Assembly (NCBI RefSeq): GCF_031085375.1
Contig: NZ_JAVCWF010000004.1
Span: 1-48,637 of the forward strand
DNA: 48,637 bases
Origin: Lactiplantibacillus brownii
GTDB taxonomy: Bacteria > Bacillota > Bacilli > Lactobacillales > Lactobacillaceae
Reading direction: 5' to 3'
Both the position numbers and the translations under genes were made by a program. Positions 16,551 to 25,011 of the stretch are shown here, piece after piece. Numbering within the stretch: position 1 is the stretch's first letter; every line of letters starts with the position of its first letter. The notes under the pieces were generated by a model. The model was not told where the DNA came from. It searched no databases and saw nothing but the letters and a program-made list of their open reading frames with translations.

Positions 16551-17593
16551 GGTAGATTGCAAATTTAATCCGAATTTTTGGACAAATTTGTCAGCATAAC
16601 CTGATACGGTGTTTGCCAATCGAGTATTTTAAGCGGTCGCTGGTTAATTTGGAGTAACGTCGTCGTTAAATCTTGAGCACTAATGTGCTCAAAACGAGTC
16701 CCCTTAGGATAAAAATAACGTAAATTCCGATTAAAGCGTTCATTACTACCACGTTCAGCTGGCGTATAAGCATGGCAGTAATAGGTCTTAATACCATATT
16801 GTGATTCAAGTGATACTAGCCCACTAAACTCAGTGCCACGGTCCACAGTAAAGCTGTGCACCGGACCATTAAAAGTGGTTAGGAACTTAGTTAGTGCTTC
16901 ATTAACAGTCGCTGTCGTCCGATCTTTTAACCGGTATGCCCAAAGGAACCGTGATTTGCGATCGATTAAAGTTAATAAAACTGCCTTACTATGCCCACGA
17001 GGACCAACGACTGTATCTAGTTCAAAATCGCCGATGCGATTACGTTGATTAATCATCATGGGACGCTGTTCAATTGATCGCCCCAAAGATTGATTATATT
17101 TGGATCGTTGGTCAACGTTACGCCGTTGGCGTACGCCATGTTCAGGTAGATCATTCAAGGAGAAACCAATTCTCCCCTGATTTAGCCAATTATAAATAGA
17201 TTTAGTAGCTAGTTTAAATTCGTGAGCAATCATTCCTGGTGACCAGCTTAGACGTAAATGGTTGAGAATTTTTTGCTTTAACTCATCGCTCAGCTTAGTT
17301 TTCCGACCACATCGTGATCGCTTGTATTCGGCATCTGTTTGTGCTAATTCAGCCTGATAAGGTTGACATCGAGATAATTCATAAGAAATTGTTGACGGTG
17401 ATCGGTTCAGCCGAACGCCCATTTGGATATTGGACAGCCCTAGTTCACAAAAGGTTTCGATTTTAATTCGTTCGGAATAGGTTATACTAGACAAAAGATC
17501 AGCTCCTAAAAGATGGGTTTGTGGTAAACACCATTTTAAAGGAAGCTGATCTTTTTTGTCCGAACAGCGTTCGGATTAATTTTACAATCTACC
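16551..17593 (-). mobile_element. IS30-family element, copy 1
   Basis: 1043 bases, the same length as copy 2 at 47595-48637. Terminal repeats start GGTAGATTGYAAA at both ends. Flanks show AA on both sides, a possible 2-base duplication. It sits in the 5' part of a Rep_3 gene. Confidence 0.92.
16565..17494 (-). CDS. IS30-family transposase (copy 1)
   Basis: A 309-residue DDE transposase with N-terminal helix-turn-helix motifs (LSNIQMGVRLNRSPSTISYE), then the catalytic core: GDFELDTVVG (D), FTVDRGTEFSG (D) and ERGSNERFNRNLR (E). The start is TTG after AGGAGC. It differs from copy 2 by one visible residue (Gly in RIGFSL against Asp), and the catalytic residues are intact, so it may be active. 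Confidence 0.92.
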   Translation of the reverse strand: MSSITYSERIKIETFCELGLSNIQMGVRLNRSPSTISYELSRCQPYQAELAQTDAEYKRSRCGRKTKLSDELKQKILNHLRLSWSPGMIAHEFKLATKSIYNWLNQGRIGFSLNDLPEHGVRQRRNVDQRSKYNQSLGRSIEQRPMMINQRNRIGDFELDTVVGPRGHSKAVLLTLIDRKSRFLWAYRLKDRTTATVNEALTKFLTTFNGPVHSFTVDRGTEFSGLVSLESQYGIKTYYCHAYTPAERGSNERFNRNLRYFYPKGTRFEHISAQDLTTTLLQINQRPLKILDWQTPYQVMLTNLSKNSD

Positions 17594-18024
17594 AATTACT
17601 AGATATGCCCAAAAGTTACTGGAATAGTCCCTCTAACGTCGATAAATTTGTTATAAAACCCATTAAAGAAGAATTAACTCCTTTGTTTAGAGGATTAACG
17701 GTTAGAAAAAAATATGGTAAAGGGCGTGGGAAACCAGTTATTGGCTATTCGTTTACCTGGAAACCCGAAAAGAAAGATGCCAATGATTTCTCACAAGGCC
17801 AATTACAAGATGAGCGTCAAAAGCTTTTTAATATTCAGCATAATGGTGAATTAACAGAGCAGGAAAAATGGCGCGCCATTGACAAGGTTAAAGGGTTAAC
17901 TTTAGGCTCTACTGAGAAACAAGCATTGGCTGATAAACAGGCCGAGCACGATAAAAAAATAAGAGATCAAGCAAGACAAGAAGCACTTGCTGAACTCCGA
18001 AAGGGGTTTGGAAATAATGCCTAA
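17594..18024 (+). pseudogene. Rep_3-family initiator (RepB), 5' end replaced by IS30
   Basis: About 143 residues of the second winged-helix half of a theta-plasmid initiator (KPIKEELTPLFRGLTVRKKY, then GKGRGKPVIGYSFTWKPEKK) with the usual charged, coiled C-terminal tail. The first half and the native start are missing. The frame is open 24 codons back into the IS30 end, so an IS-Rep fusion could start at a GTG at 17521, but no iteron region is visible here. Not expected to initiate replication. It overlaps the next gene by eight bases as in intact replicons. Confidence 0.8.
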
Positions 18025-18589
18025 AACAATTAGAGAACTTGCTGATGAATTGGGCGTTTCAAAGCAGGCTATATGGCAAAAGATAAAAAGAGATGCGTCA
18101 ATCGATTTACGTCAATTTACATCAACAAAAGGTAATACTGTTTACGTTGATGTTGATGGGCAAAAAGCTATTAAAGCAATGTTCTCAAACAATTCGTCAA
18201 CAAGATACCGTCAACAAAAAGATGATGTTGACGACAACAAAAAAGATGCGGTTGATGGACAAGATGAAGTGAAATTCCTTCGAAATTTAGTATCAGAAAT
18301 TCAATCTGAAAAGAAAGAGTTACATAAGTTACTAGATCAGCAACAAAGATTGGCCTTACAGGACAAACAACTGCTCGAAGAATACAAAGCAGAAAACGAC
18401 AGATTAAAAGTTCTCAAAATGCCCTCACAGGAAACAGAATTCAAACACTTAGACAATCAATATAAAGATGAAGTGAACGGGAACGCTCTTAAAGAGAAGT
18501 TGGAAAATTTGCAGGAACAAATCAAAGTTCAAAAAAGGATAGAAGAACAAGAAAAACCAAGAAAATGGTGGGGACTATGGCGAAAATAG
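18017..18589 (+). CDS. Plasmid replication-associated protein (DUF536-like, HTH plus coiled coil)
   Basis: A 190-residue protein with an N-terminal helix-turn-helix (TIRELADELGVSKQAIWQKI, residues about 3-23), a variable linker, a long charged coiled coil (about 75-175) and the basic tryptophan-rich end RKWWGLWRK. This is the usual companion downstream of Rep_3 initiators in lactobacillus theta plasmids, probably acting in copy control or maintenance. ATG at 18017 follows AAAGGGG. It is intact, but its partner Rep is broken. Confidence 0.7.
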   Translation: MPKTIRELADELGVSKQAIWQKIKRDASIDLRQFTSTKGNTVYVDVDGQKAIKAMFSNNSSTRYRQQKDDVDDNKKDAVDGQDEVKFLRNLVSEIQSEKKELHKLLDQQQRLALQDKQLLEEYKAENDRLKVLKMPSQETEFKHLDNQYKDEVNGNALKEKLENLQEQIKVQKRIEEQEKPRKWWGLWRK

Positions 18590-18777
18590 ATGATTCAGTT
18601 AAATTGACATCATTTAAAGGTAATTTATATGATGTGATGAAGTTAATCTTAGCTAAACGTGGGGTAAGTGTAGGACGAGCACGTAATCCTTTACCACATG
18701 TAGAAGATGATGAAATGGATCATGTTGAGGTAGTACGGCAACATATTGATGATGCAATTGCTGAATTTACTAAATAA
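18577..18777 (+). pseudogene. C-terminal scrap of a DapA/NanA-superfamily aldolase
   Basis: A 66-residue frame whose middle, VMKLILAKRGVSVGRARNPL, resembles the end of dihydrodipicolinate synthase/N-acetylneuraminate lyase proteins (K..L..RG..VG..R.PL). The lysine-bearing barrel is absent. It overlaps the preceding gene by 13 bases and has gained a start codon from it, so it may be translated but should be inactive. ATG at 18565 is an alternative start. Confidence 0.4.
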
Positions 18778-18779
18778 TA

Positions 18780-18821
18780 AAAAAACGCCGAGTCTCCTTA
18801 AAAGAGGCTCAGCGTTTTTTT
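18780..18821. terminator. Bidirectional terminator between the Rep remnant and gshR
   Basis: AAAAAACGC...GCGTTTTTT arms extended by a GAG-CTC inner stem. It serves both convergent transcripts and overlaps the gshR stop. Confidence 0.8.
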
Positions 18822-20154
18822 AAATCTGTGACCAGACGTCCGCTCCCAAAGTAGGGAAGAGAGGTACGATGCGGCCTAGTTGTTCAGCTGTATATTGAAA
18901 CTCAATTGCTGGTAATAAAACGTTAATTGCATCGGCAGCATGTTCACTAACTTCAGCTGCTCCTACAAGATGATGGTCTTGATCGTAAATCAAGGTGTTA
19001 TCACCAATTGTTTCCTTATCAACTTGGCGGAACCATCCGTCAGGAAGATGATTAGTTTTAATGGTGTAATCAGGATTTTGCTGAGCTTCTTCGACGCTCA
19101 TACCAACCTGTGCGATTTGTGGTGAGGTAAAGACAATGGTTGGGATGGGCGGATAGTTGATTGCGTCAGTAGTCTTTCCTGTGAAAAGTTGGGTTAAATA
19201 ACTAGATTCAAAGATCGCAGTCGGGGTGAGCTTAGGCTGTTCTTTATCAAGCACATCACCAGAAGCATAGATGTTATCAATGTTAGTTTGAAGATGATCG
19301 TTAACTTCGATCCCGTTAGCATTGTAACTAACGCCTACTTCGTCTAATCCGATGTTTTCGATGTTAGGAATTCGTCCGGTAGCATCCAAAATCCAGTCGG
19401 TGGTGAGGGTTTCGTGATCGTTATAAGACACGGTAAAATGAGAACCGTCTTCCTCAAAACGATCCACCTGAGCGTTGTAAATGAACTTCACCCCTCGTTT
19501 TTCGAGGTCGGCAATGACTTGTTTTACGTAATCTTGATTAAATTTGCGCAACGCCCGATTATGGCGTAAAAGTACAGTGACGTTCGCGCCGGCAGCATTG
19601 GCAATCGTGGCAAATTCCATGCCGATATAGCCCGCGCCAATAATTACGATATTTTCAGGAAGCTGTTTGAGGTTCATAAAATCGGTACTGTCATGCGTAA
19701 GTTCTGAGCCCATAACATCTAGATGGTGGGGACGTAGCCCCGTTGCAATCACGATTTTGTCAGCGGTGTAGCGCTGTTGATCCACTTCGATGGTGTGAGC
19801 ATCAACAAATTTTCCACGACCGTGAATAATTTCGATGTCAACAGAGTCGAGTAAACCAGTAATCATGTCCGGCAAGCCGTCGATGACTTCGTGTTCATGT
19901 TCTACATTGGCAGTCCAATCCAGCTTTAAGTCACCATTTACAATGCCATCAAGGCGTTCTTGGTGGCGTAAAAGTTGAACCGGGTTGTCCAGCGTAATTT
20001 TCGCGTTGCATCCACGGTTTGGACAAGTTCCCCCGATTTTGTCCGCTTCGATAATGGCGACTTTTTTACCACTATTAGCTAGTGGAACCGCCCCGTCGAA
20101 GGCACCATGCCCCGCGCCTAAGTACAAAACATCAAATTGATAACTTTCAGTCAT
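18820..20154 (-). CDS. gshR: Glutathione-reductase-like pyridine nucleotide-disulfide oxidoreductase
   Basis: A 444-residue FAD enzyme of the class I disulfide reductase family. The redox-active pair is Cys44/Cys49 in GGTCPNRGC after an N-terminal FAD motif (YLGAGHGAFDG). The NAD(P) motif VIIGAGYIGMEFA is near residue 170, and YASGDVLD marks the second FAD contact. The C-terminal dimer domain has EVSEHAADAI where glutathione reductases carry a His-Glu pair, so the proton-relay histidine is present. Likely role: NADPH-dependent reduction of glutathione disulfide or a related thiol. Start ATG follows GGAGG. It is monocistronic, with a cre site over its promoter. Confidence 0.8.
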   Translation of the reverse strand: MTESYQFDVLYLGAGHGAFDGAVPLANSGKKVAIIEADKIGGTCPNRGCNAKITLDNPVQLLRHQERLDGIVNGDLKLDWTANVEHEHEVIDGLPDMITGLLDSVDIEIIHGRGKFVDAHTIEVDQQRYTADKIVIATGLRPHHLDVMGSELTHDSTDFMNLKQLPENIVIIGAGYIGMEFATIANAAGANVTVLLRHNRALRKFNQDYVKQVIADLEKRGVKFIYNAQVDRFEEDGSHFTVSYNDHETLTTDWILDATGRIPNIENIGLDEVGVSYNANGIEVNDHLQTNIDNIYASGDVLDKEQPKLTPTAIFESSYLTQLFTGKTTDAINYPPIPTIVFTSPQIAQVGMSVEEAQQNPDYTIKTNHLPDGWFRQVDKETIGDNTLIYDQDHHLVGAAEVSEHAADAINVLLPAIEFQYTAEQLGRIVPLFPTLGADVWSQI

Positions 20155-20208
20155 TTAATTACCTCCATCCTAAATTTAGGTGAATAAATAATTACCATTG
20201 TTGGCACG

Positions 20209-20247
20209 AGCATAGCAGAGGATAGGTGCGAGTTGCAAGCGATTGCA
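20209..20247 (-). promoter_or_regulatory. gshR promoter with a perfect cre site
   Basis: On the minus strand TTGCAA (20238-20233) and TATGCT (20214-20209) are 18 bases apart. The 14-mer TGCAAGCGATTGCA (20234-20247, plus-strand reading) fits TGNAANCGNTNNCA completely and lies in an 18-base perfect dyad. It overlaps the -35 box, so CcpA repression is predicted. Confidence 0.75.
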
Positions 20248-20259
20248 ACTGAAGAGAAC

Positions 20260-20299
20260 AAAAAGCAATCCTTAACTTTAAATAAGGATTGCTAAAAAA
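20260..20299 (-). terminator. Terminator after the MFS remnant
   Basis: AGCAATCCTTA and its complement form a stem with a 9-base loop and flanking A/T runs, just past the stop of the MFS frame at 20307. Confidence 0.75.
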
Positions 20300-20306
20300 T
20301 ATCTTA

Positions 20307-21184
20307 CTAACGTTTTAATGATTTAATCGATAGCATTGAAATACCACCAATCAAGGAAAAAATAAATGAAACAATAAAAATTCCAGAATAACCAAAAAGA
20401 CTTATGACGGCAGCGGCTAAAACGGGTGCGATAGCTTGTGTAATTGTATTACCTAAGTTGTAAACACCTAAGAAAAATGCAACACGATTTTGATCGGGGA
20501 TAACTTTTAAGTTTAATAAATTATCAAGTGCGTTCCATAAGCCCATTCCTAAACCGGCAGCTAAGGCGTAAAGAATAATACCAGTATTATTTCTTAAGAA
20601 GAACAGGGAGAGACCTGCAATTGCTAATAAGATAGTTGAGAGACCTACTGGTAATTTCAGTATTTTAAATTTATTAGATAGTGGCCCAGCGACTAATCCC
20701 ATCAAAATGCCAAAAATAAGCATAATCATGTTAACAAGTTGGATAGAAGATTGAGTTTGATTACCACGATGAAGAAAGTCGGTCATTATATATAAAATGT
20801 ATCCTGTAATTGCAAAGTTTCCAACTCCCTGAAACATTTTTCCTATAAGAGCTAGGTAGTAGTCGCGCCAATTTGCCAAGAAGGAAAAATTAACTTTACA
20901 TTTTTTAAAGAAAACTTTTCTTTCTTTTTAGTTGAGGTTTCATCTAAATTAGAAGGCTCATGGACAATCAAAGTTGCAATTAATACGCCAGCAAATGTGA
21001 ATATACCAAAGACTATAAATCCTAGTCGAAACTGGCTAAGGAACAAAGCACCGATAACGTTAAATCCGTTATTACCTAAAGCCATGCCTAGACCACCATA
21101 AGCAGAAGAAGCAGTCCCCTTTCCATCTTCAGGTGCAAAGGATAATCCAGATTTAAAAAGCCAAGAGCTAAAAAAGCCCAACAA
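20307..21184 (-). pseudogene. MFS transporter, frameshifted and 5'-truncated
   Basis: Two overlapping frames (20307-20879 and 20852-21184) together encode about eight membrane helices of a major facilitator permease. Visible parts are a cytoplasmic loop STKKKEKFSLKNVK between helices, then ALAAGLGMGLWNALDNLLNL and a C-terminal bundle. The join lies near 20885 in TTTTTCCTTCTTGG, where a one-base change would restore LIFPS to FLANWRDYY. The first helices are missing upstream of 21184. Not functional as read; substrate unknown. Confidence 0.75.
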
Positions 21185-21203
21185 ACTTTACAACAATAAT
21201 CGT

Positions 21204-21231
21204 AAAAAGCGCCTAGAAATAGGCTTTTTTT
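21204..21231. terminator. Terminator-like hairpin upstream of the resolvase
   Basis: AAAAAGCGCCTA-GAAA-TAGGCTTTTTTT folds with a GAAA tetraloop and ends in T on the plus strand. Confidence 0.7.
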
Positions 21232-21317
21232 CATGTTTCGACGTTTGAGAAACGCATTCTAAGTCCAGTTTTTATTAATAAATGGGTTAATGTCCGCTAA
21301 ATGAATATATAAACTGC

Positions 21318-21394
21318 GTCATAACTTAACAGTTGTGGCCTCTTTTTTGACACTGTATAATTAAAGGGTTAGAACCGTGTCATTACTTAATGAC
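21318..21394 (+). promoter_or_regulatory. Resolvase promoter and res-like dyads
   Basis: TTGTGG (21333-21338) and TATAAT (21356-21361) are 17 bases apart. The perfect dyad GTCATTACTTAATGAC (21379-21394) lies just before the ribosome site, and a related sequence GTCATAACTTAACAG starts at 21318. The pair flanks the promoter, like resolvase subsites that also give autoregulation. Confidence 0.5.
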
Positions 21395-21414
21395 ATAAGT
21401 AAGGAGATAAAAAG

Positions 21415-21996
21415 ATGAAATATGGCTATGCGCGGGTCAGTACCACTGATCAAAAATTAGCAAATCAAATTGAGTTACTAAAATTGGCAGGAGCAGAAAA
21501 AATCTTTCAGGAAAAGTTTACCGGCACAACTACTGAACGACCGGAGTTTCAAAAACTGTTGCGCGCTCTAAAAACAGGTGATACTTTGATTGTCACTAAG
21601 CTGGATCGGTTTGCGCGGAACACACGCGAGGCATTAGCCATTATCCAAGAGTTGTTTAAAGAAAATGTCAAAGTCAACATTTTGAATATGGGCTTAATTG
21701 ACAATACGCCGACTGGCCAATTAGTCTTTACAATATTTAGCGCCTTTGCGCAGTTTGAACGCGATATGATTGTCACGCGCACACAAGAAGGTAAATTGTA
21801 TGCCAAGCAACATGATCCGTTGTTTCGGGAAGGGCGACCGAAAACGTATTCTGATGAACAAATCAGATTTGCTTATGAGCTGCGAAAACAAGGCATGACC
21901 TACAAGATGATTGAACGAAAGACGGGGATTAGTAAACGCACGCAGCAGCGACGGTTTAAGTTAATTGAGAAACCAAGTGATACTTCTAAAATCTAA
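21415..21996 (+). CDS. Serine recombinase (resolvase/invertase family)
   Basis: A 193-residue protein with the catalytic serine in [10 protein letters not shown] (Ser9), [12 protein letters not shown] containing the family arginines, a long E helix ([20 protein letters not shown]) and a C-terminal helix-turn-helix ([20 protein letters not shown]). It should resolve plasmid multimers or cointegrates, or invert a segment, at the dyads upstream. About 40 percent similar by eye to the recombinase at 30373-30957, so they form different specificity groups. Confidence 0.9.
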   Translation: MKYGYARVSTTDQKLANQIELLKLAGAEKIFQEKFTGTTTERPEFQKLLRALKTGDTLIVTKLDRFARNTREALAIIQELFKENVKVNILNMGLIDNTPTGQLVFTIFSAFAQFERDMIVTRTQEGKLYAKQHDPLFREGRPKTYSDEQIRFAYELRKQGMTYKMIERKTGISKRTQQRRFKLIEKPSDTSKI

Positions 21997-22011
21997 GACA
22001 GGTGAAAGATC

Positions 22012-22027
22012 ATGAAAAAGGATATTT
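22012..22027 (+). pseudogene. First codons of a gene cut off by an IS30 foldback
   Basis: AGGTGAAAGATC precedes ATGAAAAAGGATATTT, a well-formed translation start just after the resolvase, but after five codons the IS30-derived dyad begins and a TAG follows. Only the start of the gene remains. Confidence 0.45.
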
Positions 22028-22080
22028 GGTAGATTGTAAAATTAATCCGAACAGCGTTCGGATTAATTTTACAATCTACC
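22028..22080. repeat. Perfect 53-base IS30-derived foldback
   Basis: Two 25-base arms starting GGTAGATTGTAAAATTAATC flank a 3-base centre. Each arm equals the IS30 left terminal repeat, with the outer tips facing outward and no transposase between, so it is a miniature IS30 derivative. It joins the resolvase segment to the middle of an ISL3 transposase. Confidence 0.85.
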
Positions 22081-22758
22081 TAAAGTACTTAGCGACCGCC
22101 TTAATAGAACCATCAAACAGTTCTTTCTTAGTCAGTACAGCACCGCAGAACGGGCCGCGGTTCAACGCGTCATCATGGACATGAACGCCTCCTATCAGGC
22201 ATTCGTGCACGAACTATTCCCTAACGCCGAACTCATTATTGATCGGTTCCACATTATTCAATTAATGAGCCGGACGATGGATACCATTCGCACTCAATGT
22301 TTAAAGCAACTAGACAAGCATTCGCGGGAATATAAAGTACTGAAATCACTATGGCGCCTATTCCACAAGGCCAACCCTGGCGCACAAAAGAGCCGCTACC
22401 TCTTCGGCCTGAATGAGTACTCGACCGAACAGAACGCTATTGATATTGGAACCGATACGTTTCCGGCCTTCAAACAGCTTATGAAACCTACATCGATCTC
22501 CACGATGCTTTGATGGGGCGTCACGCTGATGAACTCAAGAATATCATCACTAACTATCAGCCTAACGGCACGCCCCTAGATACGGCCATGCATACCCTAC
22601 GAAAGAATCTTAATGGAGTAATTAATGCCGCCAAATCGTCCTACTCTAACGGACCGATAGAAGGCATCAACCGTAAGATCAAGGAGCTCAAACGTGCTTG
22701 TTATGGCTTCTCCAATCAGGCCAATATGTTCACACGCGTCTACCAGCTGATTGCCTAG
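22081..22758 (+). pseudogene. ISL3-family transposase fragment with frameshift
   Basis: Covers the catalytic middle and end of the transposase ([43 protein letters not shown]). Besides lacking the N-terminal half, it has lost one A near 22472 (TTCAAACAG where the other copy has TTCAAAACAG), giving the early stop TSISTML. Inactive. Confidence 0.85.
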
Positions 22759-22934
22759 ATTATCTACCACAATAACGTCACGATGGTAGGCTTATTTGTT
22801 ATGCCTTCAAGTACGATATTCAGACAACACACCAGATTAAACGCCGCAACTAATAAAAAAACAAAAAAGATCTCCCACACGAGGAGATCTCCAAAGGATA
22901 GAAACTATCCTTCAACACCATTTGACAAAGAGCC
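22081..22934 (+). mobile_element. ISL3-family element, 3' fragment
   Basis: Aligns base for base with 35903-36756, the right half of the ISL3 element, with a few substitutions. The right tip ends TTTGACAAAGAGCC, while the other copy ends TTTGACAAACTTCC. The left half was lost at the IS30 foldback. Confidence 0.85.
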
Positions 22935-22988
22935 GTTAAAAACATGACTAGTTTTTATCTTTATAATTTATTTTTATTAACGATTAAA

Positions 22989-24353
22989 TTAGAATCTTGC
23001 CATACCTAATGCATGTTGAGCAGCTAGGTTAAGCAAACTCCATTGACGGTCAAATCCTGGTTGGAAGAAGAAGTCTTGTTCAGCCAAGTCTTCCAAGCGC
23101 ATCTTATGACTAATTGCCAAAGCTAAAACATTGCCTTGAGCAGTAATATCATACTTAGAAAGGACAGCACCGCCTAAGATTTGGTGAGTATATGGATTAA
23201 AGGTTAAGCTGACATATACCTTAGGATTATCTGCTTCTGGGACATAAGCTGGACGCATATGATCTTCATAGAAGCTAGTTTGATAATCAAGCTTATTCTT
23301 AGCAGCTGAAAACTTATTTAATCCCGCAGTAGCGAAGTGATAGTCAAAGACGCTAAGAGCTGAAGCACCGATAACACCCTTGAAAGCGCGATCTGGCTTA
23401 TCTTCAAAGATATGATCAACCACATATTGTGCTTCTCTTCTAGCAGTAGTAGCTAAAGCAATTGGCATTGGCTTACCTGCTGGAATAGAAAGTGGCAAAA
23501 TTGCATCTCCAATAGCGTAAACGTCTTTAACATTCGTTCTCAAGTATGGATCAGTCTTAATCCAGCCTCTTTGATCTAAATCAACTGTGCCCTTTATCCA
23601 ATCAGTATTAGGAGTTACCCCTGCTGAAACAACAACCAAGTCAGCTGGTATATCGCCTTGATCGGTCTTGACGCTTTCAACTTTTTCATTACCGTTGAAG
23701 CCTTCAATTTTAACGCCCATCTTCAAGTCCATATTCTTCTTAAAGGTAGGTTCCAAAACATCAAGCAATTCAGGGTTCAAGTAAGTTCCTAATGGACGAT
23801 CAATCATGTCCATTAAAGTTACATGCTTGCCAGCTTTAGCAAATACTTCACTAGCTTCAGTACCAATATAACCAGCACCAACAATAGCAACATTCTTAAT
23901 TGCTGGATTGTTAACAGCACTCATTAACTTAGAAGCCCAATCACGTCCACGCATTAAATAGATATTCTTAAGATCATTGCCAGGTACTGGTAAAACCTTT
24001 GGCGTTACACCTGATGAAAGAATTAACTTATCATATTGAACTTCTTCTTCAGAATTATTGGTTAAATCCTTAACTGTTACTGTCTTATGTTCAGGATGAA
24101 TCGCGGTTACTTCATGGTTGGCATAAACATGACCGCCCTTCTTTTCAACATCTTCAGGAGCAAAGTTTCTGACGTCATCTTCAGCCGTAACTTTATTTTC
24201 TAAGTATAATTGCATACCACAGGACATAAATGAAATAAAGTCGCCAGCTTCATAAACAGTTACATCTACATCATTATATTTATCCAACAGCTCAATTGCT
24301 GATTCATGACCACCATGTGAAGCACCAACAATTACAATTTTACGTTTATCCAT
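22989..24353 (-). CDS. npr: NADH peroxidase (second, diverged copy)
   Basis: A 454-residue flavoprotein of the Npr family. His13 (GASHGGHE) and Cys45 (SFMSCGMQLYLE) form the peroxidase active-site pair, VGAGYIGTEASEVFAKAGKH is the NADH site, and FFFQPGFDRQWSLLNLAAQH lies near the end. It is clearly homologous to the product of 107-1486 but has more lysine codons of AAA/AAG type and lower GC, so it was probably acquired separately rather than duplicated here. AGGAGG precedes the ATG. Its upstream region is cut by an IS6 remnant after 78 bases and I see no strong promoter, so expression may depend on IS sequence. Confidence 0.85.
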   Translation of the reverse strand: MDKRKIVIVGASHGGHESAIELLDKYNDVDVTVYEAGDFISFMSCGMQLYLENKVTAEDDVRNFAPEDVEKKGGHVYANHEVTAIHPEHKTVTVKDLTNNSEEEVQYDKLILSSGVTPKVLPVPGNDLKNIYLMRGRDWASKLMSAVNNPAIKNVAIVGAGYIGTEASEVFAKAGKHVTLMDMIDRPLGTYLNPELLDVLEPTFKKNMDLKMGVKIEGFNGNEKVESVKTDQGDIPADLVVVSAGVTPNTDWIKGTVDLDQRGWIKTDPYLRTNVKDVYAIGDAILPLSIPAGKPMPIALATTARREAQYVVDHIFEDKPDRAFKGVIGASALSVFDYHFATAGLNKFSAAKNKLDYQTSFYEDHMRPAYVPEADNPKVYVSLTFNPYTHQILGGAVLSKYDITAQGNVLALAISHKMRLEDLAEQDFFFQPGFDRQWSLLNLAAQHALGMARF

Positions 24354-24431
24354 AAAATCCTCCTAACACAATAGTTTCTTCATTACATTTTCAAGGGTAA
24401 CACTTATTACTTAATGTCTATCATATTTTGC

Positions 24432-24872
24432 TCAATAAATTTGCTTCACTGCTTTCAGTGTTGCCCGATATTGATCAGTGACTAATCGATCAGGCCGACC
24501 ATTGGTCGTCAAGAGACGCTTCAAAAAGTGATAGGATGCGGTATAATCGCGGTGTTTTCGTAACTCAAAATCCATGGTCAAACCGTTACTGTCAATAGCG
24601 CGATACAAATAGGCCCAACGGCCTTTAACTCGAATATAGGTCTCATCGATTCGCCAACTTTTAGCGTGAGCTGTTTGATGCCGACGCCATAGAGCCTTAA
24701 AGATGGGGCCATAGTGATGAACCCAACGCATGACCGTGGTGTGATGAACAGTGATACCCCGATCCCGAAGCAATTCAACGATGTCACGATAGCTGAGACT
24801 GAATCTGAAATAGTAGCCAACGGCTACTAAGATGATGTCCTTTTGAAAGTGGCGTCCCTTAAAGTGATTCAT
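24432..24872 (-). pseudogene. IS6-family transposase, N-terminal two thirds
   Basis: A 146-residue remnant of a roughly 226-residue transposase. The HTH and SLSYRDIVELLRDRGI region, WRIDETYIRVKGRWAYLYRA with the first catalytic aspartate, and RLVTDQYRATLKAVKQ with the second are present; the final glutamate region is lost at KQIY. The missing end is the part found at 10513-10695. Confidence 0.85.
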
Positions 24873-24944
24873 GCGCGCAATCCCTCGTTTCTTGGCACCC
24901 AGTATACTAAAATCAAGTCAGCGAGGAAAATTTGCACCAGAACC
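24432..24944 (-). mobile_element. IS6-family element, left half
   Basis: The outer tip reads GGTTCTGGTGCAAATTTTCC on the minus strand (24944 down), an IS6-type end. The transposase is cut after residue 146 and no second end is present. Confidence 0.8.
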
Positions 24945-25011
24945 AATAATATCACACCGCACCGGTGTTAGTTAGCAAATCAAAAATTATTATTTAGAAT
25001 ATAATTCGGAC

